Shown: positions 44,746 through 54,024, counted from the stretch's first letter. The stretch: DNA of 64,000 nucleotides from Planctomycetota bacterium (GCA_028281445.1 JANQJW010000105.1:1-64000); one strand, 5' to 3'. Numbers and translations are program-made. The notes: generated by a model from the letters alone, not told the origin.

Positions 44746-45906
44746 ATGATCCTCAACCGACGCCAGTTCCTTGGCGGCGCCGCCGCCGCGGGCGCCGTGC
44801 TCGCCCTCCCGCGCCTCGCCCTGGGCGATGCGCGCCGCGCGGCAGCCCAGAAGATCCTCGTGTTTCTGCACCTCAACGGCGGCAACGATGGGCTGAACAC
44901 GGTCATCCCCTACAAGAACCCGCGCTACCGCACGCTGCGGCCGGGCCTTGCGATCAGCACCGGGCAGGTCCGCAAGATCGGCGACAAGCTCGGCCTCCAC
45001 CCCGGACTCAACGGCTTCGAGGCCCTCTGGAAGCGCGACCGCCTGGCGATCGTCAACGGCGTCGGCTACCCGAAGCCTGACTACAGCCACTTCCGTTCGA
45101 CCGAGATCTGGTTCACCGCGGAACCGGAGAAGACCCCGACGTACGGCTGGATCGGCCGGGCGCTCGACGGCTCGAAGAGCGACGCGCCCTTGCGCGCGGT
45201 GGCGCTGCAGAAGGAGCAGCCGCTCAGCCTCGCCAACGCCACGCCGGGCATCGTGACGATGACCGACTTCCGCCGCTTCCGGGTCCCGAGCGGGCTCGAG
45301 GGGGCGAGCGACCTCTACAAGCGCTACGGCGACATGGCGGAAGCCCGCGGCGAGGTCGGACGCGCGGGCGCCCAGGCGCTCGAGGTCGCGGGCAAGATCG
45401 CGGCGCTGCGCCCGGCGGGCGGGCCGTTCTACGCGAACATCGGCCGCGATCTGCGCATGGCCATCTCGTTGCTCAAGGCCGACCTCGGCCTCGACTGCGT
45501 GCAACTCAGCATGGGCGGCTACGACACCCATTCGAACCAGACGCCGTCCCACCAACGCCTGCTCAGCCAGCTCGGCAACAACCTCAACAACTTCCAGACC
45601 GAGATCGAGAAGGCCGGCCTTGGCGACAAGATCGTCACCGTGGTGATGAGCGAGTTCGGCCGCCGGGCGAACGAGAACCTCTCTGGCGGGACAGACCACG
45701 GCTCCGCCGGGCCGGTGTTCGTGATCGGCAAGGGCGTCAACAACGGGTTCCACGGCGAGTATCCGTCGCTCGACGATCTGGACAACTACAACTTCAAGTA
45801 CACGACCGACTTCCGCCGCGTCTACGCCAGCGTGTTGAAGCACGCGTATCGCATGGACCCGAAGCCCATCCTCGGTGACTTCGAGCCCCTGGAGCTGTTC
45901 GCATGA
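44746..45906 (+). CDS. DUF1501 family Tat-exported protein
   Basis: A 386-residue sulfatase-fold-like DUF1501 protein. The N-terminus ILNRRQFLGGAAAAGAVLAL is a twin-arginine signal, so it is exported folded. Landmarks are LVFLHLNGGNDGLNTVIPYK, YSHFRSTEIWFTAEPEK, MGGYDTHSNQTPSHQRLL, VVMSEFGRRANENLSGGTDH and GSAGPVFVIGKGV. The order DUF1800-DUF1501 is a recurrent pair of unknown function. Its stop overlaps the next gene's ATG by four bases (ATGA), coupling it to the helical exported protein. Confidence 0.93.
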   Translation: MILNRRQFLGGAAAAGAVLALPRLALGDARRAAAQKILVFLHLNGGNDGLNTVIPYKNPRYRTLRPGLAISTGQVRKIGDKLGLHPGLNGFEALWKRDRLAIVNGVGYPKPDYSHFRSTEIWFTAEPEKTPTYGWIGRALDGSKSDAPLRAVALQKEQPLSLANATPGIVTMTDFRRFRVPSGLEGASDLYKRYGDMAEARGEVGRAGAQALEVAGKIAALRPAGGPFYANIGRDLRMAISLLKADLGLDCVQLSMGGYDTHSNQTPSHQRLLSQLGNNLNNFQTEIEKAGLGDKIVTVVMSEFGRRANENLSGGTDHGSAGPVFVIGKGVNNGFHGEYPSLDDLDNYNFKYTTDFRRVYASVLKHAYRMDPKPILGDFEPLELFA

Positions 45907-47258
45907 GAGACCGCACCGCCCTCGTCCTGCTCGCGCTGTTCGCCTGCCTCCTCCCGGCGGCGCCTGCGGGTGCCGAAGAGAAGGCGCCCGCCGTGGAACG
46001 GCTCGTACCGAAGCCTATCCAGATGGGCGCGATCGAGCTCCTGCCCTTCAACGACCTGGAGATCCAGGACTTCCGGCGGGAGCACGGCGTGCTGTTCGCG
46101 CGGATCCAGGGACTCGGCAAGCGCATGGCGAGCCTCGGCAAGAAGCTCGGCAAGCGCAAGAACAAGAACGACGCGGAGAGCAAGAAGCTCAAGGCGGACC
46201 TCCGCCGCGTCCGCGTACAGCACGGCGCGCTGCGGGCCCGCCTGACCGACGAGCTGATGGACGCCGGCGTCGACGGGGCGCTGATCGCCTACATGAACAA
46301 GGCGCCCGGGGGCGCACGCCGCGTCGAGCGCTACGCATACGGCCTCGTGCTCCTGCTCGACGACTTGAGCGATGACCAGCGCCTGATGTTCGAGCGCGTG
46401 GGCGCCCAGATGGAAGGGTCGTTCCTCGCGCTGCGAGCCCAGAAGCAGCGCACGACGCTGGCCCTCAAGCAGGCCAAGCTCGAGAAGGACGAAGTCCGCG
46501 CAATCCAGCGCACGTTCGATCGCCAGGAGCGGTTGATCGACCAGCGTTTCTGGCAGCTTACCGACTTCACGCTCACGCGCGATCAGCGCGCGCGCCTGTG
46601 GCGCACGCTGCCGCGAACGCTGCGACGCAAGAACCAGCCCGTCGAGCACCTCTACGCGCTGCCGGGCCTCACGCCCGCCCAGGGCACCCGCCTGAAGGCG
46701 CTCCTGACCGAGGTCGAACACGAGTCCTCCCCCGATCAGGCGGCGGTCAAGCGCATCAACGCTGCCCTGAAGCAGAAGGACGAGCCGCGCGGTGACCGCA
46801 ACGCGCTCGTCAAGGAGCGCGGCGAGGCCTACAAGCGGCTCGGCGAGCTGCGCCGCTACTCGGCCAAGGCCACGCGCGAGATCCTCACGGACGCCCAGTG
46901 GCACGCCTACGAGGCGATCCCGCCGCGCGTCAACACCAACGAGCGGCGCGCGAGCTACAAGCGCGTGCTCGAGGGCTTCAAGCCGAGCGCTCCGCAGCAA
47001 CGGACCATGAAGCGATTGCAGCAGGAGTTCCGCACCGAACAACGCGCGGCGCGCCAGCGCATGAACGAGCTCCGGCGCGAGGGCGAGGACTACGGCGCCG
47101 ATTCGCCGCAGATGGCGGGTATGCAGATGGCCATGCAGGGCGCCAAGGCAGACGGCGAGCGCGCGCAGCGTGCCATGCTCGGACGCATCTTCACCGAGGT
47201 GCTGACCCCGCAACAGGTGAGCAGCTGGGTCATGGGACACTACGGATACAAGCGGTGA
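45903..47258 (+). CDS. Exported helical coiled-coil protein, copy 1 (451 aa)
   Basis: Signal peptide MRDRTALVLLALFACLLPAAPAG-type (about 1-24), then an almost wholly helical, charged protein rich in Lys, Arg and Gln. Two internal beats, HLYALPGLTPAQGTRLKALL and EILTDAQWHAYEAIPPRV, resemble the LTxxQ helices of CpxP/Spy-type proteins, though the overall length is much greater. Near the C-terminus is DYGADSPQMAGMQMAMQ. The same landmarks recur in the next gene, so they are tandem paralogues. Its ATG overlaps the DUF1501 stop, giving operon linkage. Function unknown. Confidence 0.85.
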   Translation: MRDRTALVLLALFACLLPAAPAGAEEKAPAVERLVPKPIQMGAIELLPFNDLEIQDFRREHGVLFARIQGLGKRMASLGKKLGKRKNKNDAESKKLKADLRRVRVQHGALRARLTDELMDAGVDGALIAYMNKAPGGARRVERYAYGLVLLLDDLSDDQRLMFERVGAQMEGSFLALRAQKQRTTLALKQAKLEKDEVRAIQRTFDRQERLIDQRFWQLTDFTLTRDQRARLWRTLPRTLRRKNQPVEHLYALPGLTPAQGTRLKALLTEVEHESSPDQAAVKRINAALKQKDEPRGDRNALVKERGEAYKRLGELRRYSAKATREILTDAQWHAYEAIPPRVNTNERRASYKRVLEGFKPSAPQQRTMKRLQQEFRTEQRAARQRMNELRREGEDYGADSPQMAGMQMAMQGAKADGERAQRAMLGRIFTEVLTPQQVSSWVMGHYGYKR

Positions 47259-47317
47259 GCGTGGGTGGTGAGTGATGGGTTTGGGATGGAGAAGGAGATG
47301 GCGTGATGGGTAGTGGG
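47259..47317 (+). other. G-rich, C-poor spacer with five GGG runs
   Basis: Between the two helical paralogues the plus strand has GGG at 47263, 47277, 47283, 47308 and 47315 and hardly any C. Four runs could form a G-quadruplex in the mRNA or DNA. AAGGAG (47292-47297) in the same stretch is the ribosome site of the next gene, so folding could affect its translation. The composition is seen; the structure is inferred. Confidence 0.4.
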
Positions 47318-48613
47318 TTGCGTTTGCTCGCGTTCGTCGCAGTCTTCGCAATTGCCGCAATAGCGTCTCCTGACGAGGCGCCGCCGGTCCTCCAGCCGCA
47401 CGCACTCGAGCTGCTGCCGATCACCCAGCTCGAACGCAAGGAGCTCTCACGCGACAACGCGGATCTCGCGACGCGCATCCATCACCTGCGCACACGCCTG
47501 CAGAAGCTCCAGGGTCACCTGGCCGGCCGCGAGGATCCCAACGACAGCGGCAGCCGCCAGCTGCGCAAGCAGATTCGCCAGACCGAAGCCGACATGGCGC
47601 CGTACATGGCGCGCGTCATCGAGGTCTGCCGCGAACACGATCTCACCGACGCGTTGATCGAGACCATGAACGACGCGCCGCACGGCCCCCATCGCGTGGC
47701 GCGGCATGCCCAGGGCCTCGTGCTCTTCGTCCTCGCCGACGATGCGCCGCAGCGCGTCATGTTCGAGCGGATCGTGCCCGCGGCCGAAGGCGCGATCCTC
47801 ACACTCGAAGCACAGAAGGGGACCCTGCGGAAGACGCTCGCGCAGGCCGCGGTGTCTGAGAGGGACATCGCGGTGGCGATCGATGGAATCGATCGACGCA
47901 TCCGCGCGATCGAGAAGCGTTTTTGGCGCCTCGTGGACTACGTCGTCCCCCAGGCCGAGCGGACTGCGCTCCACCGCGCCCTGCCGACCGCCTACAAGCA
48001 GCACGAGGACGCGTTCGCCCACATCTACGCCGTCCCGGGCCTCACCGCTTCGCAAGCCACGCGTCTGAGCGGCATGCTCACGGAGTTCGAGGCGGAGTCC
48101 GCCCCGGATACGGCACTGACCAAGCGGCTCCAGCAGCAGCTGCGTAGCAAGGACATCAACGGCGCCGAGCGCGCGCGCATCCACAGGGAGATGCAGGCCG
48201 CCCAGAATCGCGTGACGGCCTTGCACCGGGCAGCCGTGGACCGAGCGAAGGCCATCTACACGACGGCGCAGTGGACGATGCTGGAGGCGATTCCCCCGCG
48301 CGTGAGCCTGGGCGATCGCAAGCAGACGTCGCCGCAGGTCCTGGCCGGCTTGCGCAACTACGACCACCAGAAGCTGGCCGCGATGCGCGCCGAGCTGGAG
48401 GGCGTGCGCCGCGCGTACCGCGAGAAGCGCCGCGAAGCGGCGGCCTTGGGCAAGGACTACGGCCCGGACTCCCCGCAAATGGCGAGCATGCAGATGGCGA
48501 TGGCCAACGTGGAGGCCGAGGCCAACGTCTTGCAGCGCGAGTTCAACGGACGGCTGTTCACCGAGCTGCTCTCACTCGACCAGGTCGTCCTCTGGGTCAT
48601 CAACCCGCAGTAG
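47306..48613 (+). CDS. Exported helical coiled-coil protein, copy 2 (435 aa)
   Basis: Paralogue of the preceding gene. It has a shorter signal peptide (MGSGLRLLAFVAVFAIAAIA), a long helical body, HIYAVPGLTASQATRLSGML, QWTMLEAIPPRVSLGDRK, and the same late motif DYGPDSPQMASMQMAMAN. Identity is patchy but ordered along the full length, so it is an old tandem duplication. AAGGAG stands eight bases before the ATG at 47306; a GTG three bases earlier is possible. It would be periplasmic. No known ligand. Confidence 0.85.
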   Translation: MGSGLRLLAFVAVFAIAAIASPDEAPPVLQPHALELLPITQLERKELSRDNADLATRIHHLRTRLQKLQGHLAGREDPNDSGSRQLRKQIRQTEADMAPYMARVIEVCREHDLTDALIETMNDAPHGPHRVARHAQGLVLFVLADDAPQRVMFERIVPAAEGAILTLEAQKGTLRKTLAQAAVSERDIAVAIDGIDRRIRAIEKRFWRLVDYVVPQAERTALHRALPTAYKQHEDAFAHIYAVPGLTASQATRLSGMLTEFEAESAPDTALTKRLQQQLRSKDINGAERARIHREMQAAQNRVTALHRAAVDRAKAIYTTAQWTMLEAIPPRVSLGDRKQTSPQVLAGLRNYDHQKLAAMRAELEGVRRAYREKRREAAALGKDYGPDSPQMASMQMAMANVEAEANVLQREFNGRLFTELLSLDQVVLWVINPQ

Positions 48614-48638
48614 CCTCCCGGCGTGCTAAGACGAAGCG

Positions 48639-49634
48639 GTGCCCCCTACGCGCAAACGCTTCGCGATCGTCGGAGCCGGCCTGGCCGGTGCGGCGACGGC
48701 GTTCCATCTACGCCGGGCGGGCGCGACGGACATCGTGATCCTGGAGAAGGAGCCCGTTCCCGGCGTGCACGCTTCGGGGCGCAACGCCGCGATGATCCGC
48801 GAGATCATGGAAGAGCCGGAGCTTCAGGCGCTCTCCACGGAGAGTACGACGGCGATGCGCGCGGCGGGTCTCGCGAGCTACCGTCAGACGGGCGGCCTGC
48901 TCATGGGCATGGGAGACGACGACGCGTCGCGCTGGATTCCCTTCCTGCGCGGCACGGCACGCTTCCATGAGACGGACGGCGTCATCGACGTCGCGGGTCT
49001 GCTGAACGCCTACCTGCGCGGCATCGAGGTGCGCTACGGTTGCGAGCTCGAGGCGCACGAGACGTCCTCGGTGAACGGGCTGACTGTGCACACCAACGAG
49101 GGCCCGATCGCCGCGGATGTGTTGATCAACGCTGCCGGACCGTGGGCGGGGCAGGTCGGCGGCATCGACGTCACGCCGAAGAACCGCACGCTGTATTCGA
49201 CGGCGCACGATCCGGCGGTGGATCCCGACTGGCCCTGGGTCTGGGATCTCGAAGGCGGCTATTACTTCCGGCCGGAATCCGGGGGCTGGCTGCTGTGTGC
49301 GTGCGACGAGGCGATCGCGCGCCCGGGGGCCTACGACGACGACCCGGATGTGCTCGCCGATCTCTGGCGCAAGATCGAAACGTACCAACCCGGCCTCGGC
49401 GAGCCGGTGATCGCGCATCACTGGGTCGGCCAGCGGACGTTTGCGCGCGACCGGCTGCCGGTGATCGGGTTCGACGCGAGGAATCCGCACCTCTTCCACG
49501 TCGCGGGCCTCGGGGGCCACGGCGTGACGCTCAGCTGGTCCATCGGCAAGCTCGCTGCATCGCTGCTGCTGGGACAGGGCGAGCAGCCTGTGCTCTTCGC
49601 GCCGGCGCGCCTACTTGCCGAGCTTCTTCCGTAG
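48639..49634 (+). CDS. FAD-dependent oxidoreductase of the DAO/glycine-oxidase family
   Basis: A 331-residue flavoprotein with the dinucleotide-binding RFAIVGAGLAGAATAFHLRR, the acidic strand end VILEKEP, a GVIDVAGLLNAYL segment, the GxxG-like INAAGPWAGQVGG, and the C-terminal HLFHVAGLGGHGVTLSW. The family oxidises amino acids, sarcosine or related amines. The substrate cannot be set. It is shorter than most (about 370 expected). The start is GTG at 48639, 25 bases after the helical paralogue. Its last 24 bases overlap the convergent cytochrome gene. Confidence 0.85.
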   Translation: MPPTRKRFAIVGAGLAGAATAFHLRRAGATDIVILEKEPVPGVHASGRNAAMIREIMEEPELQALSTESTTAMRAAGLASYRQTGGLLMGMGDDDASRWIPFLRGTARFHETDGVIDVAGLLNAYLRGIEVRYGCELEAHETSSVNGLTVHTNEGPIAADVLINAAGPWAGQVGGIDVTPKNRTLYSTAHDPAVDPDWPWVWDLEGGYYFRPESGGWLLCACDEAIARPGAYDDDPDVLADLWRKIETYQPGLGEPVIAHHWVGQRTFARDRLPVIGFDARNPHLFHVAGLGGHGVTLSWSIGKLAASLLLGQGEQPVLFAPARLLAELLP

Positions 49635-51509
49635 TCGTTCGATCTCCTTGCGCACATTGCCTGCGTAGGGATCGAGCTCGGCCTGTCGCTCATACGCGTA
49701 GAGCGAGCCGCGATCGTCGCCGGCCAGGCCGCAGGCGGCTCCGAGAAGGAACCAGCGCATGTCGTCCTCGGGCACTTCGCGCGCGTCGGCTTCGAGTACC
49801 GCGATGACCTCGGCGAGCAGCGTGACGTCGGCCTGCACGCGCTTCCAGCCGTCGAGCGCTGCCCGGGCGGCAGCCGTGCGCACGGCCATCGACGGATCCG
49901 AGAGGCCTGCGCGCAGCGCCTTGTTCACGGCCTCGCCCTCGAGCTTGGCGAGCGACGTCATCGCCCGGCGGCGCACGAGGCTGTCCTCGTCCTTGGCGAA
50001 CGCGAGCAGGGCCAGGGGCACCTTGGCCGCATGGCGCCCCAGCAGCTCCACCGCCGAGGCGCGTGCCACCTTCGGCGCACTCTTGTCGTTGGCAACGCGC
50101 AGCAGGCTGACATGGGCATTGGCGTCGCCGCGGCGAGCCGCCGCGATGCCCTCCACCCAGGCCTTCGGGGGCACCCCGGAGGGATACCACTCGGCATGCG
50201 CCTTCTTCAGGGCCGCTTCGTCGAGCTTCGGCGCGTCGGTCGGTGCATTCAGGCCGTGCTGGTGACACCAGACGCACGCGTTCTGCGCGACGCGGTCGCT
50301 GCGAAGCGCAAACGTCGGCGTGCTGATCGAGTGATCGGCGACCACCCCGTGACCGCGCTCGATCGTGAGGAACGGCATGTGGCACGAAACGCACTGCGAA
50401 CCCGTGCTGTCCGGCGCGTGGAACGTGTGTGCCTTGATGTCGGTAGCAATCTCCTCGTGGCAGCGCGTGCACTGCGCGTTGTCCTCCGGAGGCAGCTTCA
50501 TCTGCGAAGCATGCGGGCTGCCATGCGGATCGTGGCAGGACACGCACGTGAGCTTGCCCTCCTTGACGCAGCGGCTCGAGGAGAACGGCAGACCGTCGTA
50601 GATGAGCTCGAGCGAGCGGCCGGACGGATCCACGCGCTCGGGATCGATCAGCAGGGTCGGATCGCGGAACTCCCAGATGTCGTCACCCGGCAGGAAGCCC
50701 GTCTTGACGACCTCGCTCTCCATGTGGCACTGGAGACACATGCCCAGCGCGCGATCGTGGGCCAGGTCGCGGTAGCGCACGATCGGGTCCTTGCCCTCGC
50801 GCTTCTCCTCCCGGAACGCGACGTGCGCCGCACCCGGTCCGTGGCAGCTCTCGCAGTCCACGCCGAGCGCACGGTGCCGGTAGCGGGGCCCGGTTCCGTC
50901 CGGCTGTGGCCGGCGTGCTTCGTACCCGCTGACGTGGCAACGCGCGCAGCGCAGATCCCAGGAGCGCACGACGCCCGTCCAGAAGCTGCCGTCGCCCGGC
51001 TTGACGACCGGTGCCTTGTCCCACTCCGTGCCGCCGCCTCCGAAGATGAGCTTGGTGTAGTCGAACCAGGCGTCCTTGGGCACCTCCAGCATGGCGGGCA
51101 GGACCTGCTGGCGTCCGTCCGGCATCGTCGCGACGAACATGCGCACGCGCATGCGCCCGACCACATGCGAGAGATGGAAGTCCGTCTCCTTGCCGTCGTC
51201 CCCCAGCGTGCGCGCGATGAAGCGACCGGAGGGCTCGCGCCGGTAGGCCGTCGTGCCGGGCGCGTGCGCCACGGTCTCCTCGGCCACCACCGACGGCGGC
51301 ATGTTCATCGTCGTGGCAGGCTCGAAGGTGTGCGCGTGGCTCGACCCCGTCCACGCCGCGTGGGCCTCCGCGTGACAGTTCGTGCACACGGCCTCGCCCA
51401 CGTACCCGCGTATCGGCTCGTCGCCTGCGCGAGCGCGCGGCGGCGCCGAAACCGCGGCCCAGGCGAGGAAGCCCGCGAGGGCGGCCGCAAGGAGAGACAG
51501 AGAACGCAT
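49611..51509 (-). CDS. Exported octahaem cytochrome c with C-terminal HEAT/TPR region (632 aa)
   Basis: A signal peptide (about 1-28) is followed by eight CxxCH haem sites in order: CTNCH, CARCH, CESCH, CLQCH, CVSCH, CTRCH, CVSCH and CVWCH, spread over residues about 40-430. The spacing and motifs such as GPGAAHVAF and TCVSCHDPHGSPHA recall periplasmic multihaem nitrite/hydroxylamine-type or electron-transfer cytochromes, but no CxxCK is seen. After the haem domain come HEAT repeats (EDSLVRRRAMTSLAKLEGEA, MAVRTAAARAALDGW) and a final TPR-like helix pair. An electron-transfer role is likely; the partner is unknown. It is divergent from the orphan gene at 51577. Confidence 0.9.
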   Translation of the reverse strand: MRSLSLLAAALAGFLAWAAVSAPPRARAGDEPIRGYVGEAVCTNCHAEAHAAWTGSSHAHTFEPATTMNMPPSVVAEETVAHAPGTTAYRREPSGRFIARTLGDDGKETDFHLSHVVGRMRVRMFVATMPDGRQQVLPAMLEVPKDAWFDYTKLIFGGGGTEWDKAPVVKPGDGSFWTGVVRSWDLRCARCHVSGYEARRPQPDGTGPRYRHRALGVDCESCHGPGAAHVAFREEKREGKDPIVRYRDLAHDRALGMCLQCHMESEVVKTGFLPGDDIWEFRDPTLLIDPERVDPSGRSLELIYDGLPFSSSRCVKEGKLTCVSCHDPHGSPHASQMKLPPEDNAQCTRCHEEIATDIKAHTFHAPDSTGSQCVSCHMPFLTIERGHGVVADHSISTPTFALRSDRVAQNACVWCHQHGLNAPTDAPKLDEAALKKAHAEWYPSGVPPKAWVEGIAAARRGDANAHVSLLRVANDKSAPKVARASAVELLGRHAAKVPLALLAFAKDEDSLVRRRAMTSLAKLEGEAVNKALRAGLSDPSMAVRTAAARAALDGWKRVQADVTLLAEVIAVLEADAREVPEDDMRWFLLGAACGLAGDDRGSLYAYERQAELDPYAGNVRKEIERLRKKLGK

Positions 51510-51576
51510 CGAGCGCAGGATACTGGCTCCGGCGGCTCGCAGTACACTTCGCAACCTGCTCTCCGGGAGTCCCGCA

Positions 51577-52968
51577 ATGACCATGCGATCTTCGTTCCTT
51601 GCCGTGCCCGTCATCGGCCTGCTCTTGGCGTTCCTCAGCCCCTTCGAGCTGGCCAAGCCCGGCATCAAGAAGAAGAAGCGCGGAGCGGCCGCCGCCACAG
51701 CGGCCGTCGCCGGCCCGTGGAGCCGCATCACCGACCGGCAGCAGGAAGAAGCGATCGCATACGCCAAGGAGGCCACCGGCGCAGATTTCATGGAGCCGCC
51801 GAGCTTCAAGCTGAGCCGGTCCGAGGACGCCGTCCCATTCCTGGTCGCGGACTTCGGCAAGGCGTTCAAGACCCTTGGCGCCGAGAACGAGGAGCAGGCC
51901 ACCGCGATGGCCAAGGCGCTTGCCAGCGGCATGCTGGCGGCCTATGACCCCACGGCCAACGTGGTCCACGTGCTCTCCGAGAACGCGGCGCGCGCAGCGA
52001 CCGCCGCCGGTGACGAGAGCCTGCCCACCACGGACGTCCTGCGCCTTCTGCTCGTGCGCATGTCCGTCCTCGCCATGGATCGCCAACTCTTCACCGAATG
52101 GAAGGAAGCCATCGACGCGGCCACGACGGCGGATGCCGTGAACGCGGCCGGCGCAGTTCTCCAGGGCCATGCGCAGCACATCACCAAGCGCGTCGCGGAT
52201 CACTGGCAGGTGAGCGAGGCCTTCGACAGCCTCGTCACGCTGCTCACGGCACAGATGCCCGGCACCGAATCGGCACCGTTCGCAGACCAGGCCAAGTTCG
52301 CCCTGCTGAAGGGCCACACCTTCATGGCCTACGCCTCGAAGCGTCGGCGCGTCGCGAAGGTCTTGAAGGAGCCGCCGACCGATGCGGCGTCCATCCTGGA
52401 TCCGGCCGCGTACTTCCAGCGCGGCCGCAAAGGCGGGGGCGGGGCGATCCCGACCAAGGTCGTCGCCGAGTTCGAAGCGCTCCTCCCCACGGCGGGCGGC
52501 TGGGCGCGTGCGGACGAGAAGCTGGACGCGGCCGCCGCCGAGGCGCTTCTCGAGGGCATCGACAAGCAGCTCTACTCCGCGATCATGGCGTCGTTCCGGT
52601 CGGGCCAGGGCTGGGCGTCGACGAACGAGGCCAGCGAGTGCCGGCGCCGCCTCGCGCTCTTCGAGTTCCGCGGCGCGGGGATGGCCGAGCAGTACGTCAA
52701 CACGGTCAAGGCCGCTCTGAAGACGCAGGGTGCGACGGTCGAGGACGGCGCAGGGCGCGACAGCGGGCTCCCGGGCTTCGCAGGCTCCTTCAAGGACGAG
52801 GCCGGTGAGGCCCAGATGCAGGCCACCAACGAGGGGAAGTTCGTCCTGGTCTACTTCGCGCAGAACGACAAGAACGCCGACCGCGAGAAGCAGGACGACG
52901 CGCTCGAGGCAGCCGCCGAGATCCTGGCGAAGGCGCAGAAGACGCGCAAGAATCGTCGTGACAAATAG
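51577..52968 (+). CDS. Exported orphan protein (463 aa)
   Basis: The N-terminal hydrophobic stretch SSFLAVPVIGLLLAFLSPF is a signal peptide or anchor, followed by GIKKKKRG and an Ala-rich linker. The rest is mixed alpha/beta and acidic, with no family I recognise. The C-terminal 60 residues (FVLVYFAQNDKNADREKQDD) have a strand like a thioredoxin start but lack cysteines. GGGAG stands before the ATG at 51577; ATG at 51583 is also possible. It is divergent from the octahaem cytochrome with 67 bases between, so shared control is plausible. Confidence 0.72.
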   Translation: MTMRSSFLAVPVIGLLLAFLSPFELAKPGIKKKKRGAAAATAAVAGPWSRITDRQQEEAIAYAKEATGADFMEPPSFKLSRSEDAVPFLVADFGKAFKTLGAENEEQATAMAKALASGMLAAYDPTANVVHVLSENAARAATAAGDESLPTTDVLRLLLVRMSVLAMDRQLFTEWKEAIDAATTADAVNAAGAVLQGHAQHITKRVADHWQVSEAFDSLVTLLTAQMPGTESAPFADQAKFALLKGHTFMAYASKRRRVAKVLKEPPTDAASILDPAAYFQRGRKGGGGAIPTKVVAEFEALLPTAGGWARADEKLDAAAAEALLEGIDKQLYSAIMASFRSGQGWASTNEASECRRRLALFEFRGAGMAEQYVNTVKAALKTQGATVEDGAGRDSGLPGFAGSFKDEAGEAQMQATNEGKFVLVYFAQNDKNADREKQDDALEAAAEILAKAQKTRKNRRDK

Positions 52969-53013
52969 GTCACGACCCTGAGCAAGGCCCGCAGGGCCGC
53001 GCGCAGCGCGCGA

Positions 53014-54024
53014 CTAATCCGGCCGCCACTGCAGGCCGAGGTTGATGATCTTCTGGATCAACGGCTCGTACTTCAAACCCGCGGCCTCGGCCGAGCTCGC
53101 GAAGTCCTCGTCCTCGGTGAGATCGGGGTTCGCGTTGGCTTCGAGCAAGAAGAGACTGCCGTCTTCCCGCAAGCGGAAGTCGAGACGCGCGTAGCCGCTC
53201 AATCCCAACATGCGGTAGATGCGCTTGGCGAGGCGTTGCACGCGCGCCTCGAACCCATCGGGTAGGTCCTTCGCGAGTCCCGTCTCGATGCCGTGCTTCT
53301 TCTGGAACTTCTCGTCCCATTTGATGCGCGCGGTCGCGATCTTCGGCGCGCCCTCCGGCAGGCTGTCGAGATTGATCTCCCAGAGCGGAAAGGTCTGCAG
53401 CCGGTGGTTGCCGAGGATGCCGAGGTAGAGCTCGCGTCCCTCGATGAACTCCTCGACGATCGCGTCGTCTTCGATCTGATCGTGGATGAACGCGACGCGC
53501 TTCTCGAGCTGTTCCTGGTCCTTCACGACCGACGCCTGGCTGATCCCGAGGGACGCGTCTTCGAGCAACGCCTTGACGATCAGCGGAAAGCGCAGCTTGC
53601 GAACGGAGCGTGCCTTGCGGCCGCGCCGGAAGACCACGAATCGCGGCACCTTGATGCGGTGGTAGGTGCAGATCTTCTTGGTGATCGACTTGTCGCGGCT
53701 GAGCACGAGCCCGCGCGGATTGCACCCGGTATACGGCACGCGCAACAGCTCGAGGTACGCAACGACATGCGCATCGAACGTGACGATGCCCTGGAAGTCC
53801 TCGAGCATGTTGAACACGACGTGCGGCTTGTGTTCCTCGATGGCGTCGCGGATTCGCGTCAGGTCGTGACTGACCTCGAGTCCCGTGACCTCGTGCCCCA
53901 GGACCTTGACGGCCCGGATGACGTCGTACTCCATCTTCCACTCGTCGATCTGCTCGGGGGTCTTCCCTTCGAGGCTCGACGGCGGCAGAGCGCCCTCCCC
54001 GACCAGGGCCAGTACACGCTTCAT
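53014..54024 (-). CDS. ATP-grasp ligase of the D-alanine-D-alanine ligase superfamily
   Basis: A 336-residue cytoplasmic carboxylate-amine ligase. It opens MKRVLALVGEGALPP and has VVFNMLEDFQGIVTFDAHVV, LELLRVPYTGCNPRGLVLSR, DKSITKKICTYHRIKVPRFV, FPLIVKALLEDASLGISQAS, AIVEEFIEGRELYLGILGN and the metal/ATP segment LFLLEANANPDLTEDEDF. The architecture matches Ddl but the loop sequence departs from MurF-pathway Ddl, so the substrate is probably a different acid and amine. It is on the same strand as, and 65 bases downstream of, the HEAGH metallopeptidase, which suggests a joint peptide-related task. Confidence 0.85.
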   Translation of the reverse strand: MKRVLALVGEGALPPSSLEGKTPEQIDEWKMEYDVIRAVKVLGHEVTGLEVSHDLTRIRDAIEEHKPHVVFNMLEDFQGIVTFDAHVVAYLELLRVPYTGCNPRGLVLSRDKSITKKICTYHRIKVPRFVVFRRGRKARSVRKLRFPLIVKALLEDASLGISQASVVKDQEQLEKRVAFIHDQIEDDAIVEEFIEGRELYLGILGNHRLQTFPLWEINLDSLPEGAPKIATARIKWDEKFQKKHGIETGLAKDLPDGFEARVQRLAKRIYRMLGLSGYARLDFRLREDGSLFLLEANANPDLTEDEDFASSAEAAGLKYEPLIQKIINLGLQWRPD

